Shown in pieces: positions 11,027 to 23,105 of a stretch of 64,000 nucleotides of DNA. The notes under the pieces were generated by a model. It was not told where the DNA came from. It searched no databases and saw only the letters and a program-made list of their open reading frames with translations. Each line of letters starts with the position of its first letter. The stretch's first letter is position 1. The stretch lies in contig CM067084.1 in the NCBI GenBank assembly GCA_034008185.1, forward strand, positions 74,490,255 through 74,554,254, in the 5' to 3' direction. Position numbers and translations under genes: made by a program. The DNA is from Gorsachius magnificus. Its lineage: Eukaryota; Chordata; Aves; Pelecaniformes; Ardeidae.

Positions 11027-12270
11027 ACACTGTTTCTCTGTGGTGCTCAAGATACAAAGTGCTGTGTAGGGATGAGCTAAGAAAGTGGATCTTCTCCCCC
11101 CATTGCCTCCCATGCTGGGGCCAGCTTGTCTGCTGAGAGGTCACCAGGGCTGGATTCAGCTTTCCTGGAGATGGGGAATGACTCACTGGTGTGGGAATGC
11201 TCTTGGCCACGTGTCAGGGAACAGTTCTCTTCTCTTAGCTCAACTATGACCCTCTCCTGAAGGCCCAAGGAAGTTCTTCCTGTTGTCCACCATTTTCTGT
11301 TATTCATAAGTGATGTAGGTGGCTTGCTTTATCGAGTGCCCCAAACACACGTAGTGCTGAGCTGGTATTTGGGCTTGAGCAACAGCCCAGAAATCCATCC
11401 ATATTTTCATACACAGGGACTGAAAGGCTAATGCAATTGTCTCTCTCTGCTACCCTGTTGACAAGTTGTCATAAGCAGAGCTGTCTCCAAGTCTGTATGG
11501 CAGAAATCACTTACCCTCGGTAGAAAAAACAGATATTGAACAGAAATCTGAGCCTTCTTCCAGATTATTCTGGAGTAAAGGCTTCAGTCCTGTGCCTCGT
11601 GTAGCTGCTTTAGATCATTTTCAGGTTCACAAAGCATTAACCTGCTAAGCAGAAATGCAGAAGAGGTTGGGTCCCGCTATCAGAGCGATTACCCTGCATG
11701 CTTGTGTGTGTAGTGCCAAAGAGTGTCACCTTCTGATTTTCAAATCCTGGATACCATGCAGGAGAAGATTTTTTTTGAAAATCCCCCTCACCTTGCTGTT
11801 TATGAGGCTACCTAGACTCTGAAGAAAACAAATGAAAAAGGAAATTTCTTCTCTTCTCTATCTATTTTTAAATGTGAGCAGCTAAAACAGATGAGTTCTG
11901 GGATGGAGTCCTTACTGGGGAAAGGATTGGGGCCAGATGTGTGTTTGGGAGCTGCTGGGACCATCAGGGGGATTGTTTTCAGTGCCACTGGGTGCTCACA
12001 GCCTTGGCTGTGTTTGGAGAGCATGTGCAATCCGTATGGAGTTACTTAAAACCAAAATCAAACCATCACAGGACCGGACACAAGAAAATCCTTGTAGTTT
12101 GGCCACAGCTTCCAGGTCAGGCCAAAACTGATCATGGCAAAACCAACAAATTCTTACTTTAATTAACTAAACACTGGGAAACCCAAGTCACAGGCCAGGT
12201 CTCTCCTAGGGTAGTAATCACAAAAAATGCTTTGGCAGGGTCATACGTAGCTAGAATTGTTTGTTGGTGG
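11027..12270. other. Unique sequence, nothing recognised
   Basis: I see no gene, RNA gene or clear repeat between the solo LTR and the pyrimidine tract. Open frames here, such as those near 11077-11307 on the minus strand and 11937-12162 on the plus strand, overlap each other and resemble no protein family. Confidence 0.5.
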
Positions 12271-12439
12271 TTTTTTCCTTTTCTTTTTCCTTTTCTTTTT
12301 CCTTTCCTTTTTCCTTTCCTTTTCCCTTTCCTTTTCCCTTTCCTTTTTCCTCTCCTTTTTCCTCTCCTTTTTCCTCTCCTTTTTCCTTTTCTTTTTCCTT
12401 TTCTTTTTCCTTTTCTTTTTCTTTTCTTTTTCCTTTTCT
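12271..12439. repeat. 12-bp homopyrimidine minisatellite (169 bases without a purine)
   Basis: From 12271 to 12439 the plus strand holds only C and T. From 12277 it divides exactly into 12-bp units of four types: A = CCTTTTCTTTTT, B = CCTTTCCTTTTT, C = CCTTTCCTTTTC, D = CCTCTCCTTTTT. The order is A A B C C B D D D A A A, then one A lacking a C, then a partial A. Because 12 is a multiple of three, all three plus frames stay open and give long meaningless Phe/Leu/Ser/Pro peptides. Homopurine-homopyrimidine tracts with mirror symmetry, as here in B C C B, can form intramolecular triplex (H-DNA) and are often length-variable. A coding role is very unlikely. Confidence 0.95.
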
Positions 12440-15400
12440 AATATATTTTTCCCCAGTGAGAGAGGTTTTGTAAATTATTATTTCCTTTCAGAAATCTTTG
12501 AATAAAAAATAAAAGGACCTGGTATTTTCCCACACACACATCTTGGATTTCATTCAGAATTGCTTCAATTGTGACAATATTTTGGCTTTGACAAATGGGA
12601 AACTTTTGGATGCCAGTGTGGAATATAGGTGTGTTTTGTCTCTTCCTTCTGCTGAGGACAGGCCCTATTTTTTTTTGCTAATGGTGGTGGTCCTGTTTGG
12701 GGCTTTTCTGGTACCCTATTAGCAATATACCACAGAATGTTTTAACCGACAGTGTTAGTTACAGGCAGTATGCAAACATTTTGTTTCTCAGACTTCTAAA
12801 AGCTCTGCTTCTAATACACGACAAAAGAAATATATGGAATGGATAACAGCCCCCAATCCATGCAGTGTGCACACTAAACCCCAGGTGCTTACTGCACCGC
12901 AGTAACTTTCCTGGAGGTATCCTACACGCCATTCCAATGGCACTAGTGCAGTTGGAAAGGAATGGAAATTTCAGTTTTATTTGATTATATGGTACAGGGA
13001 AAACTCGTGTGACATCGCTGGTTTGAATTCAATAGCACGGGCTTGGCTGATGGGATGCTTTAATGCTCTTTACTGTCCTGTCGTGCAGCTGAGGACACAG
13101 GAGCTCTGAGCAGGCCTTTCCGCCATCTCTCCTCTCTCAGAGAAAGGAAAAGCATTTGCCAAGGTGATCTGCTCTCAGGAACAATTGCCTTTGTGAAGTT
13201 AGCCATTCTTTGGGAACAACTTGGGCTCAAATCAGCTTATCTGATTGCTTATTTTTAGTGGAGAAGGTACGTTGCCCCACATTAGATGAGAGCTGGACAA
13301 CATGCAGATCCTTAGCTTTCTGGGGCACTCTGGGTGCGCTGCATCAGCATCTTTATTACATTTTTCCATCCTTTCCCATGCAGTGGTGGCTGGGGGCCCC
13401 TAGCACACCGGCTGCCCCTGAGGTCGTGGGATGTTCTGGAGGCATGGGTGGTCACCAGGTGAACAGGCTGCAAATAAATAAATAAATAAATTCCTGGAGG
13501 GTGTATTAGGTTCAGGTTGCCTTGTGTGACAGGGAAGATCACGGCATGCAGAATGGACGGGAACAGATTTTGTTTAAATTTAGCAGCAGTGTTGTGGTTG
13601 GAAAAGGCTGATGAGAACTTGGCACCCAACTCCTCACCTCGTACTGCTCCCCCCAGTAGGATTTTTGGCCTCCAAACAGAGCATTGCTGGTGTTTAGCCC
13701 GGGCAAGCACCCTTTAAATAACCTATTCCCTTCTGTGGACTGTTTTGCTGAGCCATTCTGGTTTCTGAGCATCCACAACATCCTCTATGTGCCAGCGCTC
13801 TAGCATGTGGAGGGGTCTCAGTCCCACAGCAGGAACAGGTGGAACATGGGCTGCTGTGAACCTCCTCACCAGGTCACCATCACCTTCATTTTTGGGTATG
13901 TGCTGTGACCCCTCTCCCACTCTGTGGTCCAAGGAGGAGACGCATCTTGTCGGGCTGATCTGCCATCTCTTGAAGCCAATACCTCCAGGTACCAGAAGGC
14001 CACTCTGCGATGCACAGGAGCTGGTCCTGCCTTCCTCTTCTCCTCGTTCTCTCCATGCATGGGACAGGTGGGATCTGGGCTTTGTTGTTGCCAGCTGTTC
14101 ATCATCTCAGCACCACCTCTAGGCTTGTCCCTCCCATACCAAACCCCACTGTTTGTCTTCTGAGATGCGATGCCTCCAAACTGTCTCAGTGCAACCTTAG
14201 GTCAGGGGATGCTGGCACAAGATTTTGGCATCTGGCAACCTCAGGTCCCTCATGACTACCTCTTTAAACATATTCCATGAAGGTCTGTGAACTTTCTTAA
14301 CTCAGAGCAAGTAAGGAAGCCCGCTGGAAACCGTGCTGCCATCAGCTCCCTGTCTGTAGGGAAATTGCGGATTCCCCCAAACCGGTATTCTGCCAGAAAG
14401 TTACAGGGGAAATGATATTCCCTTCCCCCAAACTAGGAGAGTGCTGTGCTCATTTACAGGTCCTGCTAGGCAGCTGGGAAGCCAACAAAGAGAAAAACCT
14501 TATGCCCTGTCCATCCTTCCCAGCCCAAAGGAAATAGCCCCTGAATTTTCTTATGCTGGCACATCACGAACACCAGTGCTGTCATGTTTTCTAGTTGCAT
14601 CTTGAGCCTCTGACTTTCCTCCATGAAGACACCAGCGCCGTGCCTGTCACCTCCTTCTGGTGCTGCAAGCCTGTTGAACGTGGCTGGTGTCCCCATCGCT
14701 GGGCCAGGGCCAGGACTGTCCGCTTCATGTAGCCCTACAGAAAACACATACCAGCTCCAGGGGAAACGAGCAATGGATTTCACTGGGGACGAGTGCAGCA
14801 GACTCTGTCAGCTCATCAGGGCTCTTTTCAGTGCTGCTATGTTTGCTTTATTTTGGGCAGCAGAGTTAATGACCCCTTAAATGAGTATTTACAGCTGCCT
14901 TTTTTTCAGCTTAATTGGAAAAAAAAAAAGGTCTTTTCAAAAAGTTGAGTGCCCTTGTTTCATGAAGCAACAACCTGGCTTTTTCCCCCTGCCCTTCGAG
15001 TTTACATCCCCACCAGGCTCAATGTTTATTTTCTACCCTCAGGATTCAGCTGCAAAGTGTGTGAAGCGCCCTGAAGAAAGAACCCTCGCTCGGCGTCCAT
15101 GCTGCTTAGCAATGGAAGGAGAAAGCTTGTTCTCTTCTTTCTATGATCAGGTGAAATCAAAAGGGTGCACCGAAAAATCCAGAGGAGCTTCTGGAATATT
15201 TCAGAAGCATCATGCTGAAAATATGAAGGTTTAGGGCAGTGTTTTCCTGCACACTGCAACGGCCAGGAACTGTATCCCTGCTGAGGCTGTAGGACGGAAA
15301 ACCAGTAAACTGTGTGTTATAGGGGTTGGGGGCAGCTGGGGATGTTGCTACACTCACATTTTAAAGCTCTTTTCCCTGTCCTCCTCCCTGCACAAGAGAC

Positions 15401-16086
15401 TAGCCCAGGCTGCCTGGGGAGAAGACCTCTGTCAAAGCACACTCATTGACAGATGAAAGCCCCCTGCACTGAGATTAGGAGAGGAGGAACTTTCTGGTCG
15501 TGGGAACCATTAGACGAAGATATATGAGCCTCCCCCTCCTGCCCTAGCAGTGACCCCAGCTCCAGTCCCAGTCCTGCAGCGTGTAACCATGACCGGGGTA
15601 GCTCATGCCTCCTCTTGGCCATGGAGCTTGGAGCCTGTAAAGGTGAAATGTGAGGATAGAGCTCCAGAGGCAACCTCGCCTTGTGTGGTGGCCCCGACGA
15701 GCACCAGGCAGACAAAGCTCCTGGAGCATCCTCGTGCCATGTGGCTGTCGAGGAGCAGCATCACGTTGCAGTGCCTTGGCATGGTGGGGAACGGCGTCAA
15801 GAGCTGTTGGCCACCAGGAAAGGGACAAAGAAAAGGCAACCATCCTTCCAAAATGGAGCACGTTGCAGCTGCCTTGCAAGGCGATGGGGTATGTCTGTGT
15901 GGGGAGAAAAAAAACTGTTGAAAATAAGAGCATAATTGACTGGCTGGCAGGCTAAAACTTCAGCAGAGGCTGTGATTATACTTGTCACTATCTGTTAACC
16001 TTCAAAACAGGTGGTGTGCATCTGAGGTGCCAAAACGGCGCTCTGGCTGCAATCTGTGTGTGTGCAGACTGCGGCGATAGGAACAT
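12440..16086. other. Unique sequence, no gene recognised
   Basis: The block contains several overlapping open frames on both strands, the longest at 13312-13710 minus and 15544-15933 on both strands. None resembles a known protein. Base composition is GC-richer between about 13.3 and 16.3 kb, which by itself lengthens chance frames. The only repeats I could define are a short AAAT array and A/T-rich runs near 14918-14931. Confidence 0.5.
13472..13491. repeat. (AAAT)5 microsatellite
   Basis: Five perfect tandem AAAT units lie between a GCTGC flank and TTCCTGGAGG. No SINE or LINE body precedes it, so it does not look like a retrotransposon tail. It is probably polymorphic in length. Confidence 0.9.
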
Positions 16087-16109
16087 GGGCTGGGGGAAGG
16101 GCCGGGGGG
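16087..16109 (+). other. G-quadruplex motif, plus strand
   Basis: The pattern is GGG-CT-GGGGG-AA-GGG-CC-GGGGGG: four runs of at least three guanines separated by three 2-base loops. This satisfies the strict G-quadruplex rule, and the very short loops favour a stable parallel fold. It lies in a locally GC-rich stretch (about 16020-16270) with several CpGs. No promoter or exon can be assigned next to it, so any regulatory role is unknown. Confidence 0.75.
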
Positions 16110-19100
16110 CTCGCCAAGCGGACACTGGCGCAGAAGAGGGACAGTCCCAGGCAGGCAGTGCATGTGACACAAATGGACTTGGCTGGCTTCGGAAGGGGCA
16201 GTACCTCCTGGCCATGCTGGGACGGAGCAGGACAAGTCCTCAGCTGATGGCAGACAGTGCTCCGGTGAGGACCCCAGGGACGGGGCTCCTCTTTTGTAGA
16301 CTGGTTTACTTGTTGAAGAGTTTGGGCCAGTTTTATTAAAGTTCTCAGGTTATTGAAATTCAGCTGGAGGAACCTTGACTCCTGCCAAGATCCTGAATTT
16401 TTACTTGGTTTTAGGAACTGGGACTATAACGCTTTGTTGCACACTTGGTCCAGCTCAGTGTCTTTCTTTAATATATTTGGGGTTTGTTTCCTTTTTATAA
16501 AAGCCATAAAAGCTGTTAAAATTTTGGTTTTAATAATTTTTTGGGAAAAAAAAATAGAATGCAATATTTCAGTGGGAAAAAAAAAAGTCCTTTCTTTTTC
16601 CTTCCAAGGAGTATTTACATTATCAAACATTGTGACAACAAGTTTCCTGGGATCTGGCAAGGCTGTGTTGTTAAGTCAACAGGCAATGTAAGGCTTGGCA
16701 TGTGTGGAAGGTGAGTGACGTTCAAATGGGAAGATTAGGTAGGGCTGTGAAGGATCTGAAAAAAAAGGCTTTGAAAAAAAATGTGAGGTGAAGATCAGAA
16801 GATTGTAAGGTGCTAATAATCGGCAATTTGCATGGCTTGCAAAGCAAAATGACTGTCAATGCACTTAAAAATCTCATCTTGTCTCACTAAATGTAGTTAG
16901 CTTTAAAATCCAAACTTAAACTGGGATGAAAATGTGCTTATACCATATGTATGAACAAGATAATCTCATGTCTGAGTTCCACCATGAGATTCCTTTCAAT
17001 GCAATATGTAAGTCATGTTATCTGATTGCTTTTTAAAATTAGGATACACCTGTATGGTGCCCTTGTCCCAAATGAGAACAGCGAGAAACGTGTCTCATCC
17101 GGCTGTGAGTGACAGTCAGCAAGCAGAAATAGCTGATCGTTGACACCCTAACAGGTTTTCTCTAATTGTTGATGAAACTCCAGAGTCGGTATTTTTTTCT
17201 CCCTCTAGTGTTTATTAAACAGACGTTGGTTTGGGTATGAAGCTGGCAGGTGTGGAAAAATATATTTCTGTCATCAGAGGTGATGCTGCAGGGTATTGTC
17301 TCGGTTTGGGGTCTCTTTTTTTTTTTTTTTTACATATGTTCTGGACTATTGCAAATCATGATGCCATAACCAAGTACCTGTAAACAGTTGTTTGGCAGCA
17401 TATCTTGATTATCAGTGATGTGACGCAAATGCGTCTTCATACCTTAGGCGTTCTCATCCCGTGCACCTCCCACCCTGTCCCTGCAAGCAGGGAGTTTGTG
17501 CCAAAGGTTACGGCTTAGGGTGACCCAAGCAAGATTGCTGGTCATTTCTTAGCTCTCTGCTGCAAAAGAGACATGGCTCTGGTTTGTCTGATTGGGGAGG
17601 ACAGTCTTGGTACACAGGATTTGCATCCCCTGCAAGCCTGGCCCAGATGCAGTGTTACTTCCCAGCTGGAGCTGGAAGGGCATTTGGGAGAATGCTGTCA
17701 TTTTTTCCTTCCTTTGAAAGAGTCAACAGACACATCCAGAAGTGATGAAGAATAAATTCTCAGAGAGAACAAAAAGCAGAGAGAAACCAATGCAAAACTT
17801 TGGTTTGTACTTATTCTTGAAAACAGGCATGGTGTTTGCAAAAATCTGGGGGTAGCTGCACCCTTCGGACGTCATGCATTAAGAGGACAGAGCTGTGAAA
17901 CAGAAGTTTCCATAAAGTTGAGGAACAATGGGGTCTTTGAAAGAACGTTTGCTTGAAAGCAATAAGCGGTGCCTTCTGTATGGTCCTAAGGAGAAATTTT
18001 ATTACAGAAAGAAACGTATACTGAAAAATTTCCTTGGAAAAGAGGGCTCTGCAAAGCATCGGATCATTTTCTCTGAAAAATTAGGTGTTAAAGGGGTTTG
18101 TGTGGGATTTAAGCTGCTGATCAAAATGGGTGTCTTCTGCAGGCAAATAACTCTCCAAATTTTGCTGACTGCATTGGCTACATTACCACTGGCCGCAGTG
18201 GGACACCTCTCTGTGCTCCCGTGTCCTAATCTGGGATTTCAATCCCACCCCCCGAGTCATGGACAATTTTAAAGTAGGTGTGATGGTTTGGAGATTGAAA
18301 GTGAGTTTGGGCTCCATATGGTAAAAGGGCTGTTGGAAAAAGCAGAAATAACTGCACAAAGCAACTGGCAACGCGAACCCCAGACATTCCCTGAACTCTG
18401 TAACCTGCCATCGCCTGCTCCATCTGGGAGCGGTGAGCATGTGCTGGGATTATTTCTGAAAGTTCAGGACAAAAAGAGAATTTTCCTTTTCACCTCAAGG
18501 AGTTTGATGTGCCTTATTTGAGCAAAGAAATGACAGATTTGAAAGAAAGTGTTTCAGTTATTTATGGAGACCATGCTTCATGCCTGTTTCTGACTTGGGT
18601 AGAAATTAGATGAGATTGGCTGTTCCTCTTCTACTTCTCTCACAAATACTTGATTTCTTTATACCGGAGGTTAATTACTGAAGCGTGTGTAAAAATAGAG
18701 GGGAGAAGAGTATCTCGTATCAGCTATGGGTTTCTGCAGCTGTTCTGGATGGCACTGCTTTAAAGCTTTATACCATTCCTAAAATATGATACTAACAAAA
18801 AAACTATTACTGCGTCACCACAACTAACTGAAAATTTACAGATTACAGCCAGCAATTTTCAATGAAAAATTATATCAAATTGTACCAGCCCTTATTAGGA
18901 CTGCCTCCATCCTTCTAAGTTTAATAACAAATGTTTTTTCAAGGAACGTAAGTCTGAATTTTGTGTCATGTTTTCCTAACCCCCAAATATTTCTTACCTG
19001 GGGGGATAAAGTTAATATTTTGCACCTTTCCTGGAGATGAGAACAAGTGAGAGCAATGGGTCCTATCTGTCTCTGTCTTTTGCAGTGATTATGTTTGCAA

Positions 19101-19545
19101 CTTTTAGAAGCTCTCTTTTCCATAAATTCTTGCAAAACATTATTATTTAGAGCAGCTGCTTGATTTCTTTAGCAGTTAAATCTTCCATCAAATTTTGTTA
19201 TTACTACCCTCAGTAAGTGTCAGCCTGACAGACTTATGCTTATTTGATCATTTCCTTTACGGTGTCCAAACACTGCCATAATATTTGCTTTCTCTCAAGT
19301 TTCTGCCACTTCTAGACCTGAGTTACTAAAATCAGAGGAGCTTCCTAACCTGCTCTTTCAGTAATCCTGATGTAAGGTACCTGGTTGTACTGATACTAAA
19401 AAATTACTTTAGTGGTGACTGGTTTATATCAGTTTTGATTACGGCTAGAGTGGAAAATACTCATCCTCTCCTTATGATATGAACCCATTTGGTTTTCTCC
19501 TGGGCAAGGAATGGATGTATTTGTTAAGCACTTCTAACTTTCTGC
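16110..19545. other. Unique sequence, nothing recognised
   Basis: No gene or interspersed repeat is recognisable. A homopolymeric T tract lies near 17319-17332, with A-rich runs near 16550 and 16577. Composition falls from GC-rich at the left to AT-rich after about 16.3 kb. Confidence 0.5.
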
Positions 19546-19548
19546 ATT

Positions 19549-19586
19549 ACTGACTATTCTGATCCTGCTGCATCAGAATAGTCAGT
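19549..19586. repeat. Perfect 15-bp inverted repeat (hairpin/cruciform)
   Basis: The left arm ACTGACTATTCTGAT (19549-19563) is the exact reverse complement of the right arm ATCAGAATAGTCAGT (19572-19586), with an 8-base loop, CCTGCTGC. There is no U-run behind it and no surrounding gene, so a terminator role is not implied. Further copies of the arm core lie just downstream. Confidence 0.9.
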
Positions 19587-19594
19587 GCTATAGT

Positions 19595-19660
19595 ATAGTC
19601 AGAATAGTTGGTAAGCATAGTATGTGCTTGTATCAGTATTCTGATGCTCTTGCATCAGAT
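19595..19660. repeat. Satellite copies of the hairpin core, including an 8-bp inverted repeat
   Basis: GTCAGAATAG near 19599-19608 repeats the right-arm core of the upstream hairpin, and GTATTCTGATG near 19637 repeats the left-arm core. A second small perfect inverted repeat, TCTGATGC (19640-19647) with GCATCAGA (19652-19659) and loop TCTT, follows. The cluster looks like local templated duplication of one short sequence in both orientations. Confidence 0.7.
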
Positions 19661-19662
19661 CA

Positions 19663-20675
19663 TAAGCATGATCTTAGAGCATTGGTAGGGTAACTCTTGG
19701 TCCCAATGGACTCAAACATCTGCCTCTTACTGCTTTTTTCTTTGGCCATATGTATTTCCTTGTGTCCCTTTGCTTCCTTATTAATTTTCTGTAGCTTCAG
19801 GATGTATTTTCAGTGTTTACAACATCTATCTTCTAAACATCCATCCATTCATCTTTATTATTGCTCATTTTGCATCTGTTTCTATCCAAGATTGGTTTTT
19901 GAACAATGCTTTCTTAATAACAGTTTTAGTTTATTTTTGTTGCTGTTATTTGGTTCTTTTCACATCTAGCTAAATCATATTAAGCTATTCATTACATGCA
20001 CCACATTTAGTCTTCAGTTCTTCCTTACAGCTGACTTGTACTTCATTCAGCGTTGTGAAACTGGCTGTCTGGAAATAACACGTGTTTTTAACTGGCTTAG
20101 ACAGGAATCAAACATAATCACTTCCACCTTAGTTACTGTAATCTTTTACTTCTTGGTTAGAAAATTGTCATCCATGATTTGTAGAAATTCCAAAGAAGAT
20201 AGTACTGCTAGCAGGAGGTTTTGATATACATCATCCAGAGTGAAGTTTCCCATGACATTCCTGCAATCATGGTAGACGAACAGCTTTGAAACCGCCCCAC
20301 CTAATTTTGAGTGCGGTTTAGCATTTGGGGGCAGGCAGCTATTATAACCTCACTTGGTACTTTACCCCTCTGGACATGATCCATAAGCAAAGTCATTTGC
20401 TTCTCAGCCATCACTGCTACAGAAGAAATTAATGCCAGCCTTGGTCTCCTTTGCACACTTGATACTCCTCTGGAAGGTTATGGTCGCTGCCCCCACCACA
20501 CTCATAAAAGTAGATGTTTTCTCTGGGTTTCATTAGTACAAATCGATAAGAAATAGAAATTTGACAGTGAATTTTGAGAAATATTTCACAAACGTTGATG
20601 AGCATTTTAAATTTTTCTTCAAAGGTTATACTTGAACCTTAAGCCTGAGTTTCCCTGTCCCCAAAACAACATTTC
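19663..20675. other. Unique AT-rich sequence, nothing recognised
   Basis: This is pyrimidine-rich, T-rich sequence at 19.69-19.97 kb and mixed sequence after that. A 90-codon plus-strand frame at 19697-19969 is merely Leu/Phe/Ser-rich, as T-rich DNA gives. No repeat boundary is visible before the CR1 that starts near 20676. Confidence 0.5.
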
Positions 20676-21258
20676 TGTATCAGAAATAGTGTGACCAGCA
20701 GGAGCAGGGCAGTAATCATGCCCCTGTACTCAGTGCTGGTGAGGCCGCACCTCGAATACTGTGTTCAGTTTTGGGCCCCTCACTACAAGAAAGATGTTGC
20801 ATTGCTGGAACATGTCCAGAGGAGAGCAACCAAGCTGGTGAGGGGTCTGGAGCACAAGGCTTATGAGGAGCGGCTGAGGGAACTGGGGTTGTTTAGTCTG
20901 GAGAAGAGGAAGCTGAGGGGAGACCTGATCGCCCTCTACAACTGCCTGAGAGGAGGCTGTAGTGAGGTGGGGGTCGGCCTCTTCTCCCTGGTAACAGATG
21001 ATAGGACGAGAGGGAATGGTTTGAAGCTGCGCCAGGGCAGGTTTAGGCTAGACAACTTCTTCACCGAGAGGGTTGTCAGGCTCTGGAATGGGCTGCCCAG
21101 GGAGGTGGTGGAGTCCTCATCCCTGGAGGTATTTAAAAGAAGGATAGATGAGGTGCTTAGGGACATGGCTTAGTGGTGGGATGGCAGTGCTAGGTTAACG
21201 GTTGGACTCGATGATCTTAAGGGTCTTTTCCAACCGAGGTGATTCTATGATTCTATGA
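20676..21258 (+). mobile_element. CR1 LINE 3' end, plus orientation, with reverse-transcriptase C-terminus remnant
   Basis: This is the best-preserved CR1 copy in the window. It starts within the pol reading frame (CAGAAATAGTGTGACCAGCA), runs through the C-terminal protein tail and 3' untranslated region (GGTTGGACTCGATGATCTTA), and ends in two ATTCTATG units, the CR1 3' signature. The body is 5'-truncated, since a complete CR1 is about 4.5 kb. The low divergence and intact octamer tail suggest a relatively young subfamily, the same as the copy at 42461-42850. Confidence 0.95.
20691..21173 (+). pseudogene. CR1 pol (reverse transcriptase) C-terminal fragment, 5'-truncated
   Basis: The frame is open for 160 codons and ends at a natural stop, TAG, near 21171. 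It carries the typical CR1 post-palm segment: [70 protein letters not shown] and [19 protein letters not shown]. The catalytic FADD-type motif and the endonuclease domain lie upstream in a full CR1 and are absent, so this is a dead remnant. Compared with the copy at 42.6 kb ([11 protein letters not shown]), this one reads FRLDNFFT, so nine in-frame bases (three codons) have been lost. The first Met is not a real start. Confidence 0.85.
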
Positions 21259-23004
21259 ACATGTTTTTCGCTCACCAGTTTGAGTTATAAAACCTATAAA
21301 ATGCCTTATCTTTTAATTTGTTTTCTTTTAAGAGTTGTGAATGAGGGAAATAAAGTCCATTGCTTTCAGAAAGCTACTTTCTGAATGGTGCTCTTGCAGA
21401 CCTCAAAGAAAACACATAGTAAAGAGGGAAGCAATGGTAAGAACTTTGGAGGCTAAGTCATAGTTGATGTGACTTCTGTGTTCCTCAGCAGAGGCAAGAA
21501 AAAACTCACTCTGTAATCAGAAAAACCATACTAAGGAATTCAAGTGATCCAGAGCAGGACACATCCTTTTGAATTCTGCTTTTAGTTATTTGTAAATCCA
21601 GGCTCTTACCATCTTTTTGGGTTCAGCAGACCTCACATGGAAGAATTTCCAGCATTTCAGTGTCAAATTTCAGCATTCAAAACTGCTGGTCCAGAAGGGG
21701 ATACGCAGGAGAGTGGGGACAGCGTTGTGAGTAGGAGGCCCCATGGAGACATTGCTGTCCTCAAGGTGGTATCTCCCAAGCAATGTGCCCAGCACAGGGT
21801 CTGAATGTGTCTGAAAGGCAAATATTGACCTCTGACAGAGTTTGAAGAAACTCATGTGGGTGTTTCCAAGAGTTTGTGAAATAACCAGAAATGGAGATAA
21901 GTCCTAAGCTATCTATTTAATCAGCTGAGGAACTGTTGACTGAAGCCTAGCATGAGCCAAGTACCTGCATGCACAGTGTTTCAAAGAATTAATCATGTCT
22001 TCTGATGTGGAGCCTGCTAGTTTGTTTAATTAGTCCTTTTTTTTTTTTTTTTACTTTATTTTCAGTAGCTAAATGGATCCAGTGACAATCTTATTTCATT
22101 TTGTAATAGATGAAAGAGAAGCAGGCTTCAAAACAGATAATGAATTTCTTCTAACTCGTCTGGAGACTGAAGAGCCATAATTCTGATTGATCAGATATGG
22201 TCTGCTTCAGAGAGGCACCAGATGTGATCCAGATTTTAAATAGATGCTGCTACTGTCAAAATGCATTCACTCCTTCCTGGTATAACAAAGTGAAGTCCAT
22301 CTGTCTGGAGTTGTGCACTTTTTTTAGTGGTAATAACAGTTAACATCAACAATAAGCTTTGTCTCATTAGTATCACATAATCCTTACTACCAAGTCCCCA
22401 GTTTCTGGTCCCCATATTATCTGCCATGGAAAAAATAAAGACCACAGCAGGAGCTAAGAAGGTCAGTGCATTCTCAGGGTAATCAGCTGTAGTAAATTCA
22501 ATTCTGACAAGAAAAGGCTTGCAAATGTCTGGGGAATTAAGGGATCATCTATAATTTCATATGTTGAGTGGGGAAGTGTCCTTCCAAACCTTTATTAATT
22601 ACAGATGAGGATGAGTATGGTGGTTATCCTTGGAGAGATTTCTTCTGAAGCAAAGCAAGAGAAGTAAATTTAACTGTTTGCTGCTGCTTCTGAGGAAAAA
22701 CTGCTGATCTTAGCAATTGGCCTTGCAATACTTTCAGTCAGTATTTTTCCTCTCCCAGTTTTTATTGCTCCATCTTAGCAGCTGATGCCTGTCACCCTTT
22801 ATGAAACTTTTTGCATAAAATTTTCCCACTGTAATCAATGGGGAAGCCTTTCCTTGGCTTTAAGCTGGCTCAGTGCCATTTCTCCAGGGTTTGCAATCCT
22901 TAAGAAGTAACAAGTAAAGAACAACAGACAAAAGAGCTTCGCATTCAGAACTGAACCTTTCACTTGAAGACATGGTTCACTTTAGAAACCTTAATTACCT
23001 CCCT
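21259..23004. other. Unique sequence, nothing recognised
   Basis: No gene or clear repeat is seen. A T14-type tract lies near 22039-22052. Open frames are short and unrelated to known families. Confidence 0.5.
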
Positions 23005-23105
23005 TTGAGGTCCGTATTGTTCTTTCGGTTTTACAGATGGGGAAATTAAAGCACAGGGGGGTTAGAAGCTAACGTTTTTCCAACTTGGGCAACTGAAGGT
23101 AAGTG
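23005..23105 (-). repeat. MIR/CORE-SINE-like fragment, reverse orientation
   Basis: The stretch TTTTACAGATGGGGAAATTA, then AAGCACAGGGGGGTTAGAAG and a decayed AACTTGGGCAACTGAAGG is recognisably the reverse complement of the MIR central region (in MIR: acagatgaggaaactgaggc, then aggttaagtgacttgccc). Only about 100 bases remain. It is typical of the ancient SINE background in amniotes. Confidence 0.6.

Noticed and set aside
12232..12505. Three plus-strand frames encoding Phe/Leu/Pro/Ser repeats
   Set aside because: They are artefacts of the 12-bp homopyrimidine minisatellite, whose period is divisible by three and which lacks stop codons.
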